DNA from: Multifurca ochricompacta
Taxonomy: Eukaryota; Basidiomycota; Agaricomycetes; Russulales; Russulaceae
Reading direction: 5' to 3'
DNA: 64,000 nt
Assembly (NCBI GenBank): GCA_022496185.1
Contig: WTXG01000136.1
Span: 1 to 64,000 of the forward strand
Part shown: in pieces, positions 33,259 through 44,956 of the stretch
Numbering within the stretch: position 1 is the first letter of the stretch
How the letters are laid out: every line of letters begins with the position of its first letter
The notes under the pieces: model-generated
The model's input: the letters and a program-made list of their open reading frames with translations, nothing else
Told to the model about the DNA's origin: nothing
Database searches by the model: none
Position numbers and translations under genes: made by a program

Positions 33259-34342
33259 CTACACTATGACAAAGTTAAGAGGGCAGATATGAAACGACAA
33301 AAACACGTACCAACTTATACGCGCCCGCTTCTCTAGCCCGTCAGTCCAGTCCTCTCCTGTGCTCCGTTTCATCGTCTCATCCTTTGCCTTGCCTTGACAA
33401 CCGTCCAACACTTCTTTCACAGACGGTCCTGATCTCGGATCTTCGCTCAATAGTCCAATCCGCAACCTCCCTATGTCTCGTCGACTGCCATCGCCACCCG
33501 AGAGATGCTCCTCGAAATAATCGAGAATCCGTCCGCAAGCCCACCGGTCAGCAAGGATAGGACTATACCTCGTACCCTTCTCCACGAAAACGGACAATCT
33601 AAAGTCGATAACCCACAGTCGCAGATGGCGTTTATCACCCTCGACGTCGATGACCACATTATCAGGCTTCAGGTCTAGATGGGCGATTTCATCTTCATGC
33701 AGAAATGCAACTCCCTCGAAGAACTTAATCTTCAATGGCTCCACTGACTAGACCAGGGGCAACGAGAAGCAATAGTCAACAAGCGGCATCCTCCAAGGCA
33801 GAGCTATCACGATTCCAGTTCCTATTCCGAGGTCAACAACCCTATGAAGCTTGATTGCATGATTCTCTGGTAATTTAATCGCGCTTAAGGGACCGCAAGA
33901 TCTCAAGCTCGTTCGAGGAGCTTTAAGACAACCTGCGGGTCATCAGGTGAACTCACCATGCGCACTTGAGTAGCGACCAGGCAGTTATTTTCCTGGGTAA
34001 GCCTGTATCCAGCAGCCTGAAGAGTTTCCCTCACGGATATATCTTCAAAAATGTCTCCTTGCTGCTGTGTACCCTCTGTCGCTTGGCGGCTCTTCAGGAA
34101 TCACTCTCTGCGCCGCTGGCACCGAAATCCAGTTTCCGCTTCGGCCCTGTCAATGAGGGTGGATTTTGGGGGATATCCTTCATCAATTTCGCCAGCTCTG
34201 CTCTTAACGAGCCCTGGAGCCCAGCATTGAACACTCTCGATAGAAGGTTGTACAACCGGAAGATGAATCGAAATGTCATTGCTCGGTACGTTAGATCGAG
34301 CCTGGTTTCATGGTACAAAACTTCCATAATTGCATATGTCAA
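33259..34342 (-). pseudogene. Protein kinase pseudogene
   Basis: Read on the minus strand, frames shift several times but still show a kinase: V-V-L-K-L-L with the N-lobe lysine, E-L-E-I-L-R-S-L, a hinge-like I-V-I-A-L-P-W-R-M, the catalytic loop H-L-D-L-K-P-D-N-V-V, and V-I-D-F with R in place of the DFG glycine. Next comes D-R-W-A-C-G-R-I-L, the F-helix region. The HRD arginine is Leu. A nuclear-signal-like K-R-K-L motif lies upstream near 34110. At least two frameshifts and a stop before S-V-E-P-L-K make translation impossible, so it is dead or badly eroded. It differs from the Crinkler-kinases, which lack this active-site pattern. Confidence 0.7.
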
Positions 34343-34920
34343 TCACACATCAATGTCAAGTCATCCATCTTATTTTCTTTCTCTCTTCTGGGTGGATTAG
34401 GCTAATATACCAGATATTCGTGGGCTTGCGGATTCGAGTCTATGTAGATTGCCGTGATTACAACGGGATCGGAGTGGTTCGCGCATAGTTGATTGCCCAG
34501 TCTCGCAAGGCATGCCGCTTGCAAGATCATGTGTGGTCTTGTTTCACTTCCAATGGAGATCTCGTACTCGACGCTACCTCAAGAATATAATGCAGGAAAT
34601 TCCTGATATCTAGGTGAAAATCACACCTAGGCAGTCGCTGCACATTCCATTCGCGCTCCGAGGCGCAGCGACCAAGGAAAATTCACAACTCAGCTTTAGC
34701 CTCTACTTTATTAGCCAGGTGCCGAAACTGTCCTGCGAGGTCGTGCAATAAAACGGCATCGAATTGACCGTCCTTATTGGCTCTGGAAGTTTTGCTTGTT
34801 CAGGATCTCCATACTAAATGGAATGTGCAGATACTGCCCTGGTTCACTCTCCATCGTCACTGCAGCCTTGTTGGAATCTGCTGGATGCCGAAAATAATTA
34901 CCGAAAGATGTATCAAAACG
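34343..34920. other. Gene-poor stretch
   Basis: No gene recognised. Confidence 0.4.
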
Positions 34921-35180
34921 AAGATTAGATAAGATGTAGAGATCATGGTAACTCAGAGGTGAAAATATCCTAGTCGGAAAGCTGCCCAGAACGTGGTGAT
35001 TAATGCACGTGTAAGGCTTGAAGCAGTCAGTGTAACGGGTGCTTCTATCCCGCGCTTGCAGTGTTAGATTAGATAAGATGTAAAAGTCGTAGTAAACTCA
35101 GAGGTGATAAAATCCTAGTCGGAAGCTGCCCAGAATGTGGAGATTAATGCACGCGTAAGGCTTGAAGCAGTCAGAGGACT
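34921..35180. repeat. Imperfect tandem duplication, about 143-bp period
   Basis: The unit from AGATTAGATAAGATGTA (34923) to GGCTTGAAGCAGTCAG (35030) is repeated from 35066 to 35177 with scattered changes and small indels. It adjoins the LTR-like segment at 35235, so it may belong to that element's untranslated region. Confidence 0.85.
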
Positions 35181-35234
35181 CTGCCTTGCTTATGCAGCAA
35201 GAATAGACCTATATTGAACTTTGCTAAGAGCCTA

Positions 35235-35683
35235 CAGCCCCAAGAGGACAAGATGGGGTCTGCAGCATGCTACAGGGTGTCTTTAAATACATTCTAGTAC
35301 TATCCTATGAAATACCAAAGCCGATCGAGCCTGTGATGTAAATCTAAGTAGTTATCAGTGGCTTACTCTTCTAAGTACCCTGACACATCTTGTTTACTAA
35401 CGCACAATCATTTCTGTCAGTCTGGCATTATCTGAAATACATACTAGACTACTTTAGATCACTCTATAATCAAATCATCAATTTGTATTACTCAAACAAT
35501 GGCTGCATGTATCTATCAGTGTCCATTGCTGCATAGGGCAGTGACTACTTCGCATCGCGTGGACTGGGTCAGATCGGTCCGAACTCCTCCTATCTAAGTC
35601 TAAGAAGGTCAACTTGTATAACGCACGCGCCCTCAGGATGGCTTTCAAGCGGTCCGGGATGCCAAAAATGCGCATCCAGGACA
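35235..35683 (-). repeat. LTR-like segment of the second gypsy element
   Basis: On the minus strand it begins TGTCCTGG at 35683, directly after the broken RT coding sequence. It has a TATTTAAAG box near 35288 and ends with the same CTTGTCCTCTTGGGGCTG block that closes the LTR at 9840. The 3' limit is not certain. Confidence 0.55.
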
Positions 35684-35702
35684 TTGCGGACTGTGTACTC
35701 GT

Positions 35703-36486
35703 TTAATTTCCGGTAATCTTGTACCGGGCACATCTTTCCACCATACTTTTTTTTGACAAAGAAGAAAGGAGACGCGTACTGTGACTTTGATTCGCAGATG
35801 TAAGCTTTGGAGAGATGTTCGTTAAGGAATTCCTCGAGTGCAACTTGTTCTGCTGGGTTAAGCGGGTATATTTTACAGTTGAGGGTATTTGGGGCATCGG
35901 GTTTTAAGTCAATCGCATGGTCCCATTGTCAAGAGTCAGGGAAGCGAAGAGCTGCATCTTCCGAGAAGACTTTGACAAAGCGTTGATATGGTTCGGGAAT
36001 CGTAACGTCGGTAACAGGCTGTTGTTGCATCGCAAATTCGGTTGCCGGAGAGAGACGCATGATTAATTCCTCGTCGGAGGCGAGATCTAAAAGTTGTAGT
36101 GTGTCGGGTGAAGAAGTTTGGATTTTCCCCTGCGGAAGGACAGAGACGGGCTCCTGGACGGAAGCGGAGGACCAAGAAATAGTAGGTGAAGCAAGAGCAA
36201 GCCACGGGTAACCTAAGATGAGCGATTCGGAGCCAAGATTGGTAACGTAAAAGTCGAAGAGGTGAGATTGAGAACCAGTATGAACGAGACACGAGAGAGA
36301 GTGAGAGATAGCACCGGAAGCATTAGGAGAGCCATCGACATTAGAAATGGTTTTCGGATTAGGAAGGGATTTTGTGACGAGATGATGTTGATCGATGAAG
36401 CGTTGATGGATGAAATTTTCTGTTGCACCGCTATCGACGAGTGCAGAGACGGTCCCAATAGAATCAAAATGTACTTGTATTTTCAA
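35703..36486 (-). pseudogene. Protease and truncated RT start of the second gypsy element
   Basis: Residues A-L-V-D-S-G-A-T-E-N-F-I form the retropepsin active site. After one frame break near 35929 the RT N-terminus appears: [17 protein letters not shown] and [11 protein letters not shown]. It ends at 35690, before any catalytic Asp of the polymerase. Confidence 0.8.
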
Positions 36487-36518
36487 TGCCTTTGGTACAT
36501 ACTGATCTACAATGGCCC

Positions 36519-37952
36519 TCAGGATGGGACGATCCTCCAGGCATTCTGAAAACCCGGTAACTTCGCAAGGGCCTTTGACAGTTGTTCCTCGTCTTCAGCT
36601 GAAAGTGTACTTATCATCTTTGCAAGTTGGTCAATTTGGGATATCATCATGGTCGTTTGAGGCGGAGGAGTAGGTACAGACGAGACTTCAGTGATTGTCG
36701 CGGTCGTGGGAGGGGTGGTAGTCGTCGCAACGGCGATACGAGGTTTTTTGTGTGGACAATCACGTGAGAGATGTCCCTTCTTTATACAATAGAAACAAAG
36801 ACCCTCGCGTTTGCAACGTTCCTTTTCTTCATCAGTTACAGCACGTCGAATGACATCAACGTCCATCGCATTTGGATCGCGTACGGGTGGGTTCTGGTTT
36901 TGTCGTTGGGTAGTATAATTAGGGCGACGCCAGAACGGGGTAGGCGTTGTTGCTGGCTTTGTTACAGGGGAGGTAGGTGCTCGTACCCCTCGATCGCGTT
37001 GGTCTTGTTCGATTGTCTTAATGGTAAGGTAGGCCGTGTTTTCTTGTAATGCTGCTGCACCCCAATCTTGTAGGGTCAACGGGCGATGACGAAGGACACA
37101 ATTCTTCGCAAGATCGCCTTGTAGTCCAGATGCAAAAAGTCGTAAGGTACTAGCATCGTCTGGATGTACTCCTGAACGAGTTACTAGAGCGGCGAAAGCC
37201 GTTAGGTACTCGTCAATGCGTCCTCCCGTCATTCGAAGCTTTCGAAGATCATTATAGGCGCGTTCTTGAATACCAAAGTCGAAATATGTTGCCTTAAATT
37301 TCTCTTCTGTATATTCCCAAGGAGATGCTTGTGAGATTTTGAGCGTTCCTGCTGTGATTGCTTGAAAGTCTTGGATCATGCCGAGTTGGAAGGTTTGTAC
37401 TAATGGTCCTTCCATTTGCTGTATAAAAAAGTTCGCCTTCTTCATGGGGTCACACGCGATTTCGGCTTGGTTGTTAAGAAGCATATACTGATGGAAGACA
37501 AGAAGGAAGTGTTCCGATTGTGTTCTGTCGCCTGTGAAACGGGTGGCAAAGGTACCTTCGAGTCGTTTGTCGTTGGCTGTAGGAGCTGACGCTGGTGCTA
37601 TTTGTACGCTTGTGCTATTCATGGATGTGTCGATTAGCTTCTGCATGTCGACCGGTACATCGGGGACACGTGAGAGATTGAAAGAGAGTCGGGCTAAGCG
37701 AAGGGCTTGATACGAGTTGACGGACGCGAAGTACGCAATTTCGAACCAGAGACCATTGTATCGTTCAAGGGGAATGAGATCCTGTCCATCCATAGTAAAG
37801 TAGCCAGTCCAAGGGGCATTGTCAATCACAGAGGAAACATCAAGCCATTGTGTATTTGGTCGTTCAACAAGGGGAATGTCGTTGTTTTGTCTGGGGTGTA
37901 AAGGGAACGGGAGTGTCGTGTGCAATGCGGGTACAGTAGCTGTCGTAATCAT
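36519..37952 (-). CDS. Gag of the second gypsy element
   Basis: A clean 477-residue frame with ATG. The N-terminal 110 residues are unlike element 1. A gag helical core follows with F-L-L-V-F-H-Q-Y and W-E-Y-T-E-E-K-F-K-A-T-Y. Near residue 385 is a zinc knuckle, C-F-Y-C-I-K-K-G-H-L-S-R-D-C. A coiled-coil-like tail (Q-L-A-K-M-I-S-T-L) closes it. The intact frame suggests the element is younger than the chromovirus at the left. Without RT and integrase it cannot move by itself. Confidence 0.85.
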   Translation of the reverse strand: MITTATVPALHTTLPFPLHPRQNNDIPLVERPNTQWLDVSSVIDNAPWTGYFTMDGQDLIPLERYNGLWFEIAYFASVNSYQALRLARLSFNLSRVPDVPVDMQKLIDTSMNSTSVQIAPASAPTANDKRLEGTFATRFTGDRTQSEHFLLVFHQYMLLNNQAEIACDPMKKANFFIQQMEGPLVQTFQLGMIQDFQAITAGTLKISQASPWEYTEEKFKATYFDFGIQERAYNDLRKLRMTGGRIDEYLTAFAALVTRSGVHPDDASTLRLFASGLQGDLAKNCVLRHRPLTLQDWGAAALQENTAYLTIKTIEQDQRDRGVRAPTSPVTKPATTPTPFWRRPNYTTQRQNQNPPVRDPNAMDVDVIRRAVTDEEKERCKREGLCFYCIKKGHLSRDCPHKKPRIAVATTTTPPTTATITEVSSVPTPPPQTTMMISQIDQLAKMISTLSAEDEEQLSKALAKLPGFQNAWRIVPS

Positions 37953-38244
37953 GGTTTCGATTCGTTAGTTCTGGTTAGTCTTGAGCTAATGTTACGTTCG
38001 AAGCTCGGATCGATGTTTCAGAGATAGTACGGGTGATTAGATGCAAAGGAATCCTGAGATTCAAGAGCTATGTAGAGTACAATAGCTCAAGACTAAAGAG
38101 CTATGAGCCCGATACTCTTGGTTATATACATGTAGGAAGTAATGACGTCGGTTATAGACGTCATTGGGCGAGAACGTGTACTGTTGAAGTACTGTGCGAT
38201 GGAAAAGAAAAATACATATATGACATCACATAGAAAACGTAACA

Positions 38245-38460
38245 ATGAGTGAGCGTGAAGGCGTGTGGTGCTGGTGAGTTCGCGTGGTAAGTTTTCTGGT
38301 CCCCGAAATCCTTCAAATGAAACCCCAATTTTATTCGCATGCATGATTCAATGTCCAAGTAGTGTTAGTTAGCATCGTCGTCATAGTCGAAGTCTTGACT
38401 TGAAAACGCTTTACGCTCAGGCTTTGCCCATATCAGCATAAGTAAACTCAAGTTGATTGT
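38245..38460 (-). repeat. 3' flank of kinase copy 2, inverted match to 18600-18860
   Basis: Reverse complement of the segment after the first Crinkler-kinase, with small differences. It fixes the copies as one duplicated block rather than separate genes. Confidence 0.75.
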
Positions 38461-40110
38461 ACATTTTGCCTGTTCTGTATGTTATTATGTTATTGTTATC
38501 AAAGAAGTCTCTACCAACATATACAGAATGGTGCCAACGTCACCCAGAGAAAGGAAGGAAATTTGGACGACCGAAACTCAAAATTCAATTTTCGTCCATC
38601 TCGACGATCTGTCTCACGTCAGACTCCAGAGCCAAGTTATCTCGCATGACTGAAATCTCCAATATTTTTTGGGTTCTCGTCAAGCATCAAGTCTGTGTTC
38701 GGACAACCAGTCAGATAATACACTGCTCCAGATTTTTGCTTCCCCCGCCTCAATCGAAATCCAACAACATCATCTGTTCTGGATTCTTCTTGGGAACGAT
38801 CGAATTTGCATCTCGCAGGTCACCGTGTACAATTCCTTCTTCATGATAATCCATTCACAAGTTTCTTCAAGTCCTTTGACCACATCCGGAGGTACTTAGA
38901 CGCATAATTTTCCCGGTCGGATGGATCATTCTCGATCCACTCCATCACTACACTATGACATGCCACCCACCATGAACAACACCATAGCCAAGTACTCTAG
39001 GTGCACGTTTCTTCTCTGCACAGAATAGATGCAGTGGCAAGCAGTATCGTTGCGTGAACTTGACCACCACCGAAGCCTTGTTTTTGCCTGTAGATGCACC
39101 CTTGATCTTAAAGTGGAGCTTCTCAGAAGGAGGATAAACAGGAACCTCGTTAACATAGGGCAGATCCCTTCTGGGTGGGTGTGGTAACCAATCAGCTATG
39201 AATTCCGTCGTGTCTTTGTTGATATGAGGACGTATGCAGCTTCGAATGCCCTCATCAGAGTGGGTCTGGCCCATTCGTCTCCACTCCAAATTGCCACAGG
39301 AAGGAGAGGGGTCAATGCGACGAGCCATGTCACCTTGGTAAATGACAATGCATAAAATCCAACATGTGCTCCTGCAAGTAGATCCATCAATATGTAATGG
39401 TAAAATCAATACATGGACTTGAAATACTGACCTACCACCAATATGCTGAGTGCAGGGAAGAAGAAACACTTTCGGGACTTTTTGCGAGGTATTCGATTCA
39501 AGATGGTGGGTGTAGTACGCTGCAAGCTCCACTAACCCGTCACAGTTGATGGTTCCTAGCTTGTGCTAAACCACGACAATAACCTCCGTTGTGTCCGCTA
39601 GCCCGATATCATGACTGTATGATGAAAGGTCGCAGCCGATGAAACCATGTCTTGATAATTTCATCAAAAAATTCTTGTTCTCCGGAAAATAGAATTTTAT
39701 AAATTTCGTTGAGGCAGACCTAAGATGGTTATCGTGCGCGTTCACTTGGTCATAGTAATAGTCCGCTCATCACACCGAGAAAGTTGGTGACAACTTGTTC
39801 AAAATTGTGCCGATATAGCAGGCGTTGGGCTGACAGTATGGCCATAAATGTGGGTGGGCAATGGAAGAGTCCAAATGTGAGAGAAAATAGGAGGAAGATG
39901 TGAAAGTCCATATATCAGGGCGGTTGTTGGAAATACGATCAACGGAATCTTTCTACACTTTCCCGCATTTCATCATATTTAGCAACAGTCAAAGGGGCAT
40001 CCTTGACGAAACGTCCTTCAAAGAAAGGTCTCCTTTTCTTCCCTCCTTTTGTTCTTGTTCACGTTTGGCAAGGAGATGAGACAACGTGGCCGTAGACATG
40101 GAGGTGATTA
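38461..40110 (-). pseudogene. Crinkler-kinase copy 2, broken
   Basis: On the minus strand, blocks of the 16.5-kb gene appear in order: the middle region (E-R-F near 39980), E-L-A-A-Y-Y-T-H near 39530, the P-H-P-P-R-R-D-L-P-Y segment, V-V-V-K-F-T-Q-R-Y-C near 39060, and V-L-G-Y-G-V-V-H-G-G-W-H-V. Frame changes and stops separate them. The H-G-D-L-R-D region near 38820 is recognisable at DNA level. The Crinkler header is only weakly traceable beyond 40050. It cannot encode a full protein. Confidence 0.8.
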
Positions 40111-41128
40111 AGGATCAAGGATCAGGTTTTGATCTGACCAAAAAAAAAATTGGCTATTAGCTCCAACAGAGCAAGGTTTAAGGGTGCACGACGTTCTCTT
40201 CGCCAATGTTGACTTGGGAAGCTACTGGAATCATCTACTACGACTAGCGTATCTATCTAGGAACGAAGAAGTAGCCAGATCAGTTTATAACACAAAAACC
40301 AATCAAGCCCCGCACGAGGGAACACACACCTTTTAATATAAATGGAGGTCTAAGGTCAGCACGGATCTTGTCTCCTTTACTTCACTCAACGTTTCTGGTG
40401 ATGGGAATAGTGACATCAAGGTAGGAGGTACTGCCCTCGAAGAGGCACACAAGTGAACAAGATTTTCAGTTGGAGGACATCACAAATAATAATCGACTGA
40501 AAGCAAGCGAACGATGGTTAATTGTTGGAATTTGTGATCGGGGGGGGGGGGGGGCAATGTTGTCTAGAATATGCTTGCTTTTAACTGCCACGTCACGTGC
40601 CTTTCTAACGTGCCTCAGCGAGCGTATCTCGTCACCCACCGCCTACTTCTATCCTTCTCTATCCAAATCTTAGACCACACGTGTCCCGAGTTTGTAGTTC
40701 TTGAAAAATACCTCTCCTGGCGTCCTAAAAAAAAAAGAAAAATATTATTGTATATGGCCACAATTTCAGATGATGATGATGATGATGATGATGATGGTGA
40801 TGATAAATAAAAAGCGGTCGCAGGTTGGCTGCAAAAGTACAGTAAACAGTAACAGTACAACTTCGCTCATAGATACGCAAGTCCCCGTAGTTTGAGTTTA
40901 AAAAAGGCTAGCTACAGACGTCGCACTAAACGAGTTCCAGTTAAAAAAGCCCCTTTTTATTATTTTATTATTTATTTTTTGACCAAGCCCACACAGCTTA
41001 CAACTAGGTGGTGTGTGCCTTATCTACATGGGATATTGCTTGTCCTGCGTCACAATAGTACAACTTCCAGCGCAGATATAATATGTAGTATAGCAACCTT
41101 TTTGAGATTATCTAAATCTGGCGACTAA
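40111..41128. other. Spacer with simple repeats
   Basis: Holds a G13 run near 40543, a GAT trinucleotide run at 40770-40805 and A/T-rich tracts near 40950. The 3' part is presumably the end region of the isocitrate dehydrogenase gene. No gene seen. Confidence 0.5.
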
Positions 41129-43249
41129 CTAGAGCCTCGCGGTCTTTCCTTCACTAGCCAGCAGCTTGTCCAATTTTGCCTGCAATCATTTAAAAAATAT
41201 ATTTCAACGTCCCGAAATGTCAGCGTTCTAAATACCAGAACAGGAGTTTCCGGGACTCACCTTAACAGCGTCCATATACACATCCGTGACCACCCAGTGT
41301 TCACGCTGCATCGCCTTTCCGTGGATGGCGAGCGCCAGATCTTTCGTCATCACCCCATCCGCATCGATCACTTCCACACACGCCCTTTCGAGCGCGCGCG
41401 CGAATACCTTCAGCTCCTCATTTCCGTCTAGGCTAGCCCTGTGCAGCAGCCCGCGCGTCCATGCAAAGATAGACGCCACTGGGTTCGTCGATGTTTCCCG
41501 GCCCTTTTGATACTCGCGGTAGTGTCGCGTGACGGTACCATGCGCCGCTTCGCTTTCGACGGTACGACCGTCGGGTGTGATGAGCTCGGAGGTCATCATT
41601 CCGAGAGACCCGAAACCTTGCGCGAGGATGTCGGACTGCACGTCTCCGTCGTAATTCTTGGTTGCCCAAACAAAGCCGCCGGAGGACTTGATGGCCTGCG
41701 CGACCATATCGTCGATGAGTCGGTGCTCATAATAGATACCGGCTTCCTCAAATTGTTTCTGGTATTCGCTGTTATTTTGTTTTTTTAGCAGTGTTGGATT
41801 TTATAGTATATAGCCGGCAAAGGAATTGGAAACAAACCTTTCGTAAATTTCCTGGAAGACGTCTTTGAATCGACCATCATACTTCTTTAAGATGGTATTC
41901 TTCGTGGATAAGAACTAATAACACTTCATGAGTTCGTACAAAAAGCACGGGCTATCAGACGACATACCAACGGCATCTTTTTAGATAGCGCCGTCTTGAA
42001 CGACGAGTGCGCAAAGCCCGCGATAGACTGCCCCACCCATGAAGTCATCAACGACGAGCTTACAAGGGAAAGGTAGTGGAACAACTGACATCATCAGTGT
42101 TATACATCGCAAGAGCGACACCTTTTCCCTTGAAATCATACACGTCCAGCGTGGTCGGCTCGCCACCGCCATGGGGCGTGTACACAAGCTGGAGCTTCCC
42201 TGGGCCGGGTGCAAGGAAGTCCGTGGCGCGATATTGGTCGCCAAAGGCGTGGCGGCCGATGACGATGGGTTTGACCCATCCAGGAACGGGCCGAGGGATG
42301 CGCTCGAGGATAATTGGCTCACGGAAGACTGTACCACCGAGGATGTTGCGGATCTATGAGCGAAGTCACCGTCAGACGTGACAGGGAACAGGGTGGAAAT
42401 AAACCTCGAGCCCGTACAGTGCCATTGGGGGAGCGCCACATCTGCTTCAACTTGAACTCTTTCACACGCGCCTCGTCTGGCGTGATAGTCGCACACTTGA
42501 TCCCTACGTTGTACTTCAGGATCGCCTCTGCAGACTCGATCGTCACTCGATCATCGGTCTAAGAGCACGTAAAAGAATGTGCATTGTTTTTGTGGCAACG
42601 TAGAAGGGGGGACAGGTCAACACGTGGGATTACGGCTGATGGGTTCCAAACGACTTACTACGTCTCGATGCTCAAGACCAAGGTCAAAGTACTTGATATC
42701 AAGCTGCAGGTACGGCAAGATGAGCTGTTACGATTGAAAAAGGCAGTACAGCATATCATCAGCTCTCGACGTAATTTCTTTAAAAAAAAGAAAAAAAAAA
42801 GAAAAAAGAAAAGAGAAAAAAAGAGGATATCTTCGACGCACTTCTTCTCGGATCTTCTTCCATATGATGCGTGTCATCTCATCGCCATCAAGTTCAACGA
42901 TAGGTTTCTTCACCACAATCTTCTCTCCTGTATGCATATGAATTGACATGTACGTGTGTGTGTGTGTGTGTGTGTATGTGTGCCGAAACATTCGAAGATG
43001 ATAGCAATGAATGATGTATTTGATGTTAAACCAACCATGAAGATAAATTGCATCAATGGTCAAAAACCAATTAATTCGTTTTTCACTTCACACTTGGGGG
43101 AAAAGGAACGACAGAGACTCACGGTACGAAGGCATGCTGTTGGTAAAATTTCTCGAGAGCACCGTCGTTACGAACGGAGTGAGATGGGGCCTAGCTCGCG
43201 AGAGCGGACGCCTGCCGCGCATTAATGTGCGTGTACGTGAAAACATCAT
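41129..43249 (-). CDS. NADP-dependent isocitrate dehydrogenase with mitochondrial presequence
   Basis: Nine exons (43249-43123, 42927-42842, 42724-42659, 42558-42418, 42353-42090, 42027-41968, 41914-41838, 41768-41261, 41179-41129) give 459 residues in phase. It oxidises isocitrate to 2-oxoglutarate and makes NADPH. Eukaryotic IDP blocks are all present: [28 protein letters not shown], and the family signature N-Y-D-G-D-V-Q-S-D. Residues 1-42 are Arg/Ser/Thr-rich without acids, a typical mitochondrial presequence ([10 protein letters not shown]). An inner Met at residue 39 lies just before the mature start and would give a cytosolic form. Start ATG is one of a tandem pair (43249/43246). Confidence 0.92.
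42954..42977 (+). repeat. GT dinucleotide repeat in intron 1 of the isocitrate dehydrogenase gene
   Basis: A run of GT pairs. Within the same gene a 70-base A-rich tract (42780-42830) fills intron 2. Confidence 0.85.
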
Positions 43250-43572
43250 CGTAGGAAGAGAGGGCTACAGGAACAGGTGACTTAACCCGTATGTTTGCAA
43301 TGGGGGAATGATGATGATGATGTGGGTTGATGGTGATGGAAGTGGTGGTAGGGGGAGAGAGGGGATGAGGGAGTAAATATTCGCTAATTGATGACGTTTA
43401 AAAACATCAGTCGGAGGAAGCTCGAACAACGCGCGGACACGGGCATAGACAGTATGGACAATACTGTTGCTGTTGCTGTTACTGGCAGACCGCCTGACCG
43501 ATTCGTCGCCTCGGCCGAATTCAAGCCTTCCCTTTTTAGCCGAGCTGAGCACATTGCGCTTGTGCTTTCATA

Positions 43573-43600
43573 GGACATAAGGACATAAGGACATAAGGAT
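43573..43600 (+). repeat. ACATAAGG tandem repeats at the PNP 3' end
   Basis: Three tandem copies of an 8-9 base unit just outside the stop codon of the purine nucleoside phosphorylase gene. Confidence 0.8.
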
Positions 43601-43609
43601 AACAATCGT

Positions 43610-44956
43610 TCAAGCGCTGGCACTCAAAGAAATAATAATCTGTTCAACAAGCTTCTGCATCACCGCCGCCTTTAACTTTCCCATCGCCAAAACCTCCTCA
43701 TGCGACACCGTCGGAGTCGATGGCCGATCTGATACCAGTCCCGCGAGCTAAATCCAAAAAGAAAAAAAGGTCACTCGCGCTTTCTTTTTCGAGAGAAAGA
43801 AAAGAAATAGGTTCAGGACGGTACCTCAGCATCATGCTCCTCCCTCACGCTCCGCCCACCCGTACCCGGGATAACCCCGACGACCATATTAGTAACCAAA
43901 CTAAGTACGAGAACTCTAACACCCTCATCCCGCCCCGCAACAACCTCCGGAATAGTACTCATACCGACGACGGTCGCACCCGCAGAGGCCAACAACGCTC
44001 CCTCAGCGCGCGTCTCATACGTCGGTCCGCTCACCCATGCGTACGTTCCCTCCTTGAGCGCATCTCGCGACAGGCCAAGTGCGTGCGCAGCACGGAACGC
44101 CGCAAGGCGTAACGAGCGCGAATACGCATCCGAGAGTGGGACGAATCGCGCGGAGGTGGGTCGGGAGAGCGGGCCGAGGAGCGGATTAAGTCCCGTAAGA
44201 AGCGGAAGCGCGATGTGGTCGTCAATGACGACGACTTTGTTGGCGCGATTATTTTAGGTTTTGAAGGAAAGGAAGGGGTGAAGGGGGGGGGGGGGGGGGA
44301 ACTACGAAAGAACGCACTCGTTCCGACGGGCACGTCGGCCTTCAAGGACCCTGCCGCATTCGTAACTGCCGAGCTATCGGTCAGAGAGGAGAGAAAAAGA
44401 GAGAAAAAGAAAAAGAAAAAAATAATCGAAGAATGCGCGAATTCACTTATTAAATCCTGTACCCCCAGAGCTGCCATAAGGCGAATAGGATAACCAACGG
44501 TCGCGAGAGAGTGGCCTTCATATGGGTGGAGCTATATTATTTGTGTTAAAAAGCCCCAAACCGTACGGCATACGGAAATATATAATAATCGCGCACACGT
44601 CCAAGCATCGCGACGACCGAAGCTTCCCCGATCTTTCCGAACGCGAGCTCGCTTCGATGTCCTGGGACTATAACGTACATCCATACGTGCAGTTATAAGT
44701 CAAAGAACGACCTTCAGGAACTCTGAGCGCTTGATGCAGGGGCTGGAGGCGCACCAGTGCTTTCCCCAAACCCCTCCAATACATTGTATGGCACAATCAC
44801 GCGTTCCGTAATACTCTCCGCGAGTGTCCCGAGACCCGAGCCGCATACGATCCCAACGCGCGGCTTGCGAAGGTGTACAGGAAGGAACTCAGCGAGTGTC
44901 ACGATATTCTTTGCAATTGTAGCGTTGACAATCGATATGGGTGTGGTAGTAGACAT
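43610..44956 (-). CDS. Purine nucleoside phosphorylase
   Basis: Six exons (44956-44755, 44667-44597, 44531-44447, 44365-44318, 44234-43825, 43747-43610) give 317 residues in phase. The enzyme cleaves inosine and guanosine with phosphate. Trimeric PNP motifs are in order: phosphate loop G-S-G-L-G near 40, V-P-G-H-R-S-E-L, the R-L-H-P-Y-E-G-H block, I-I-T-N-A-A-G-S-L, and the base-binding Y-E-T-R-A-E and G-M-S-T-I-P-E segments; the family Asn appears in L-V-T-N-M. Length fits the family (about 290-320). A G15 run lies in intron 4. The gene is on the same strand as, and about 360 bp beyond, the isocitrate dehydrogenase gene. Confidence 0.92.

Larger units (their letters stand above)
35703..37952 (-). 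mobile_element. Second Ty3/gypsy element, most of pol deleted
   Basis: Gag, protease and the first 65 or so residues of RT are present on the minus strand; then sequence resembling an LTR starts at once. RNase H and integrase are absent from the window on that side. It differs in sequence from the element at 1-10478, though both LTRs share a terminal block. Confidence 0.8.

Noticed and set aside
34921..35180. CRISPR-like or satellite array
   Set aside because: Only two diverged units; not an array.
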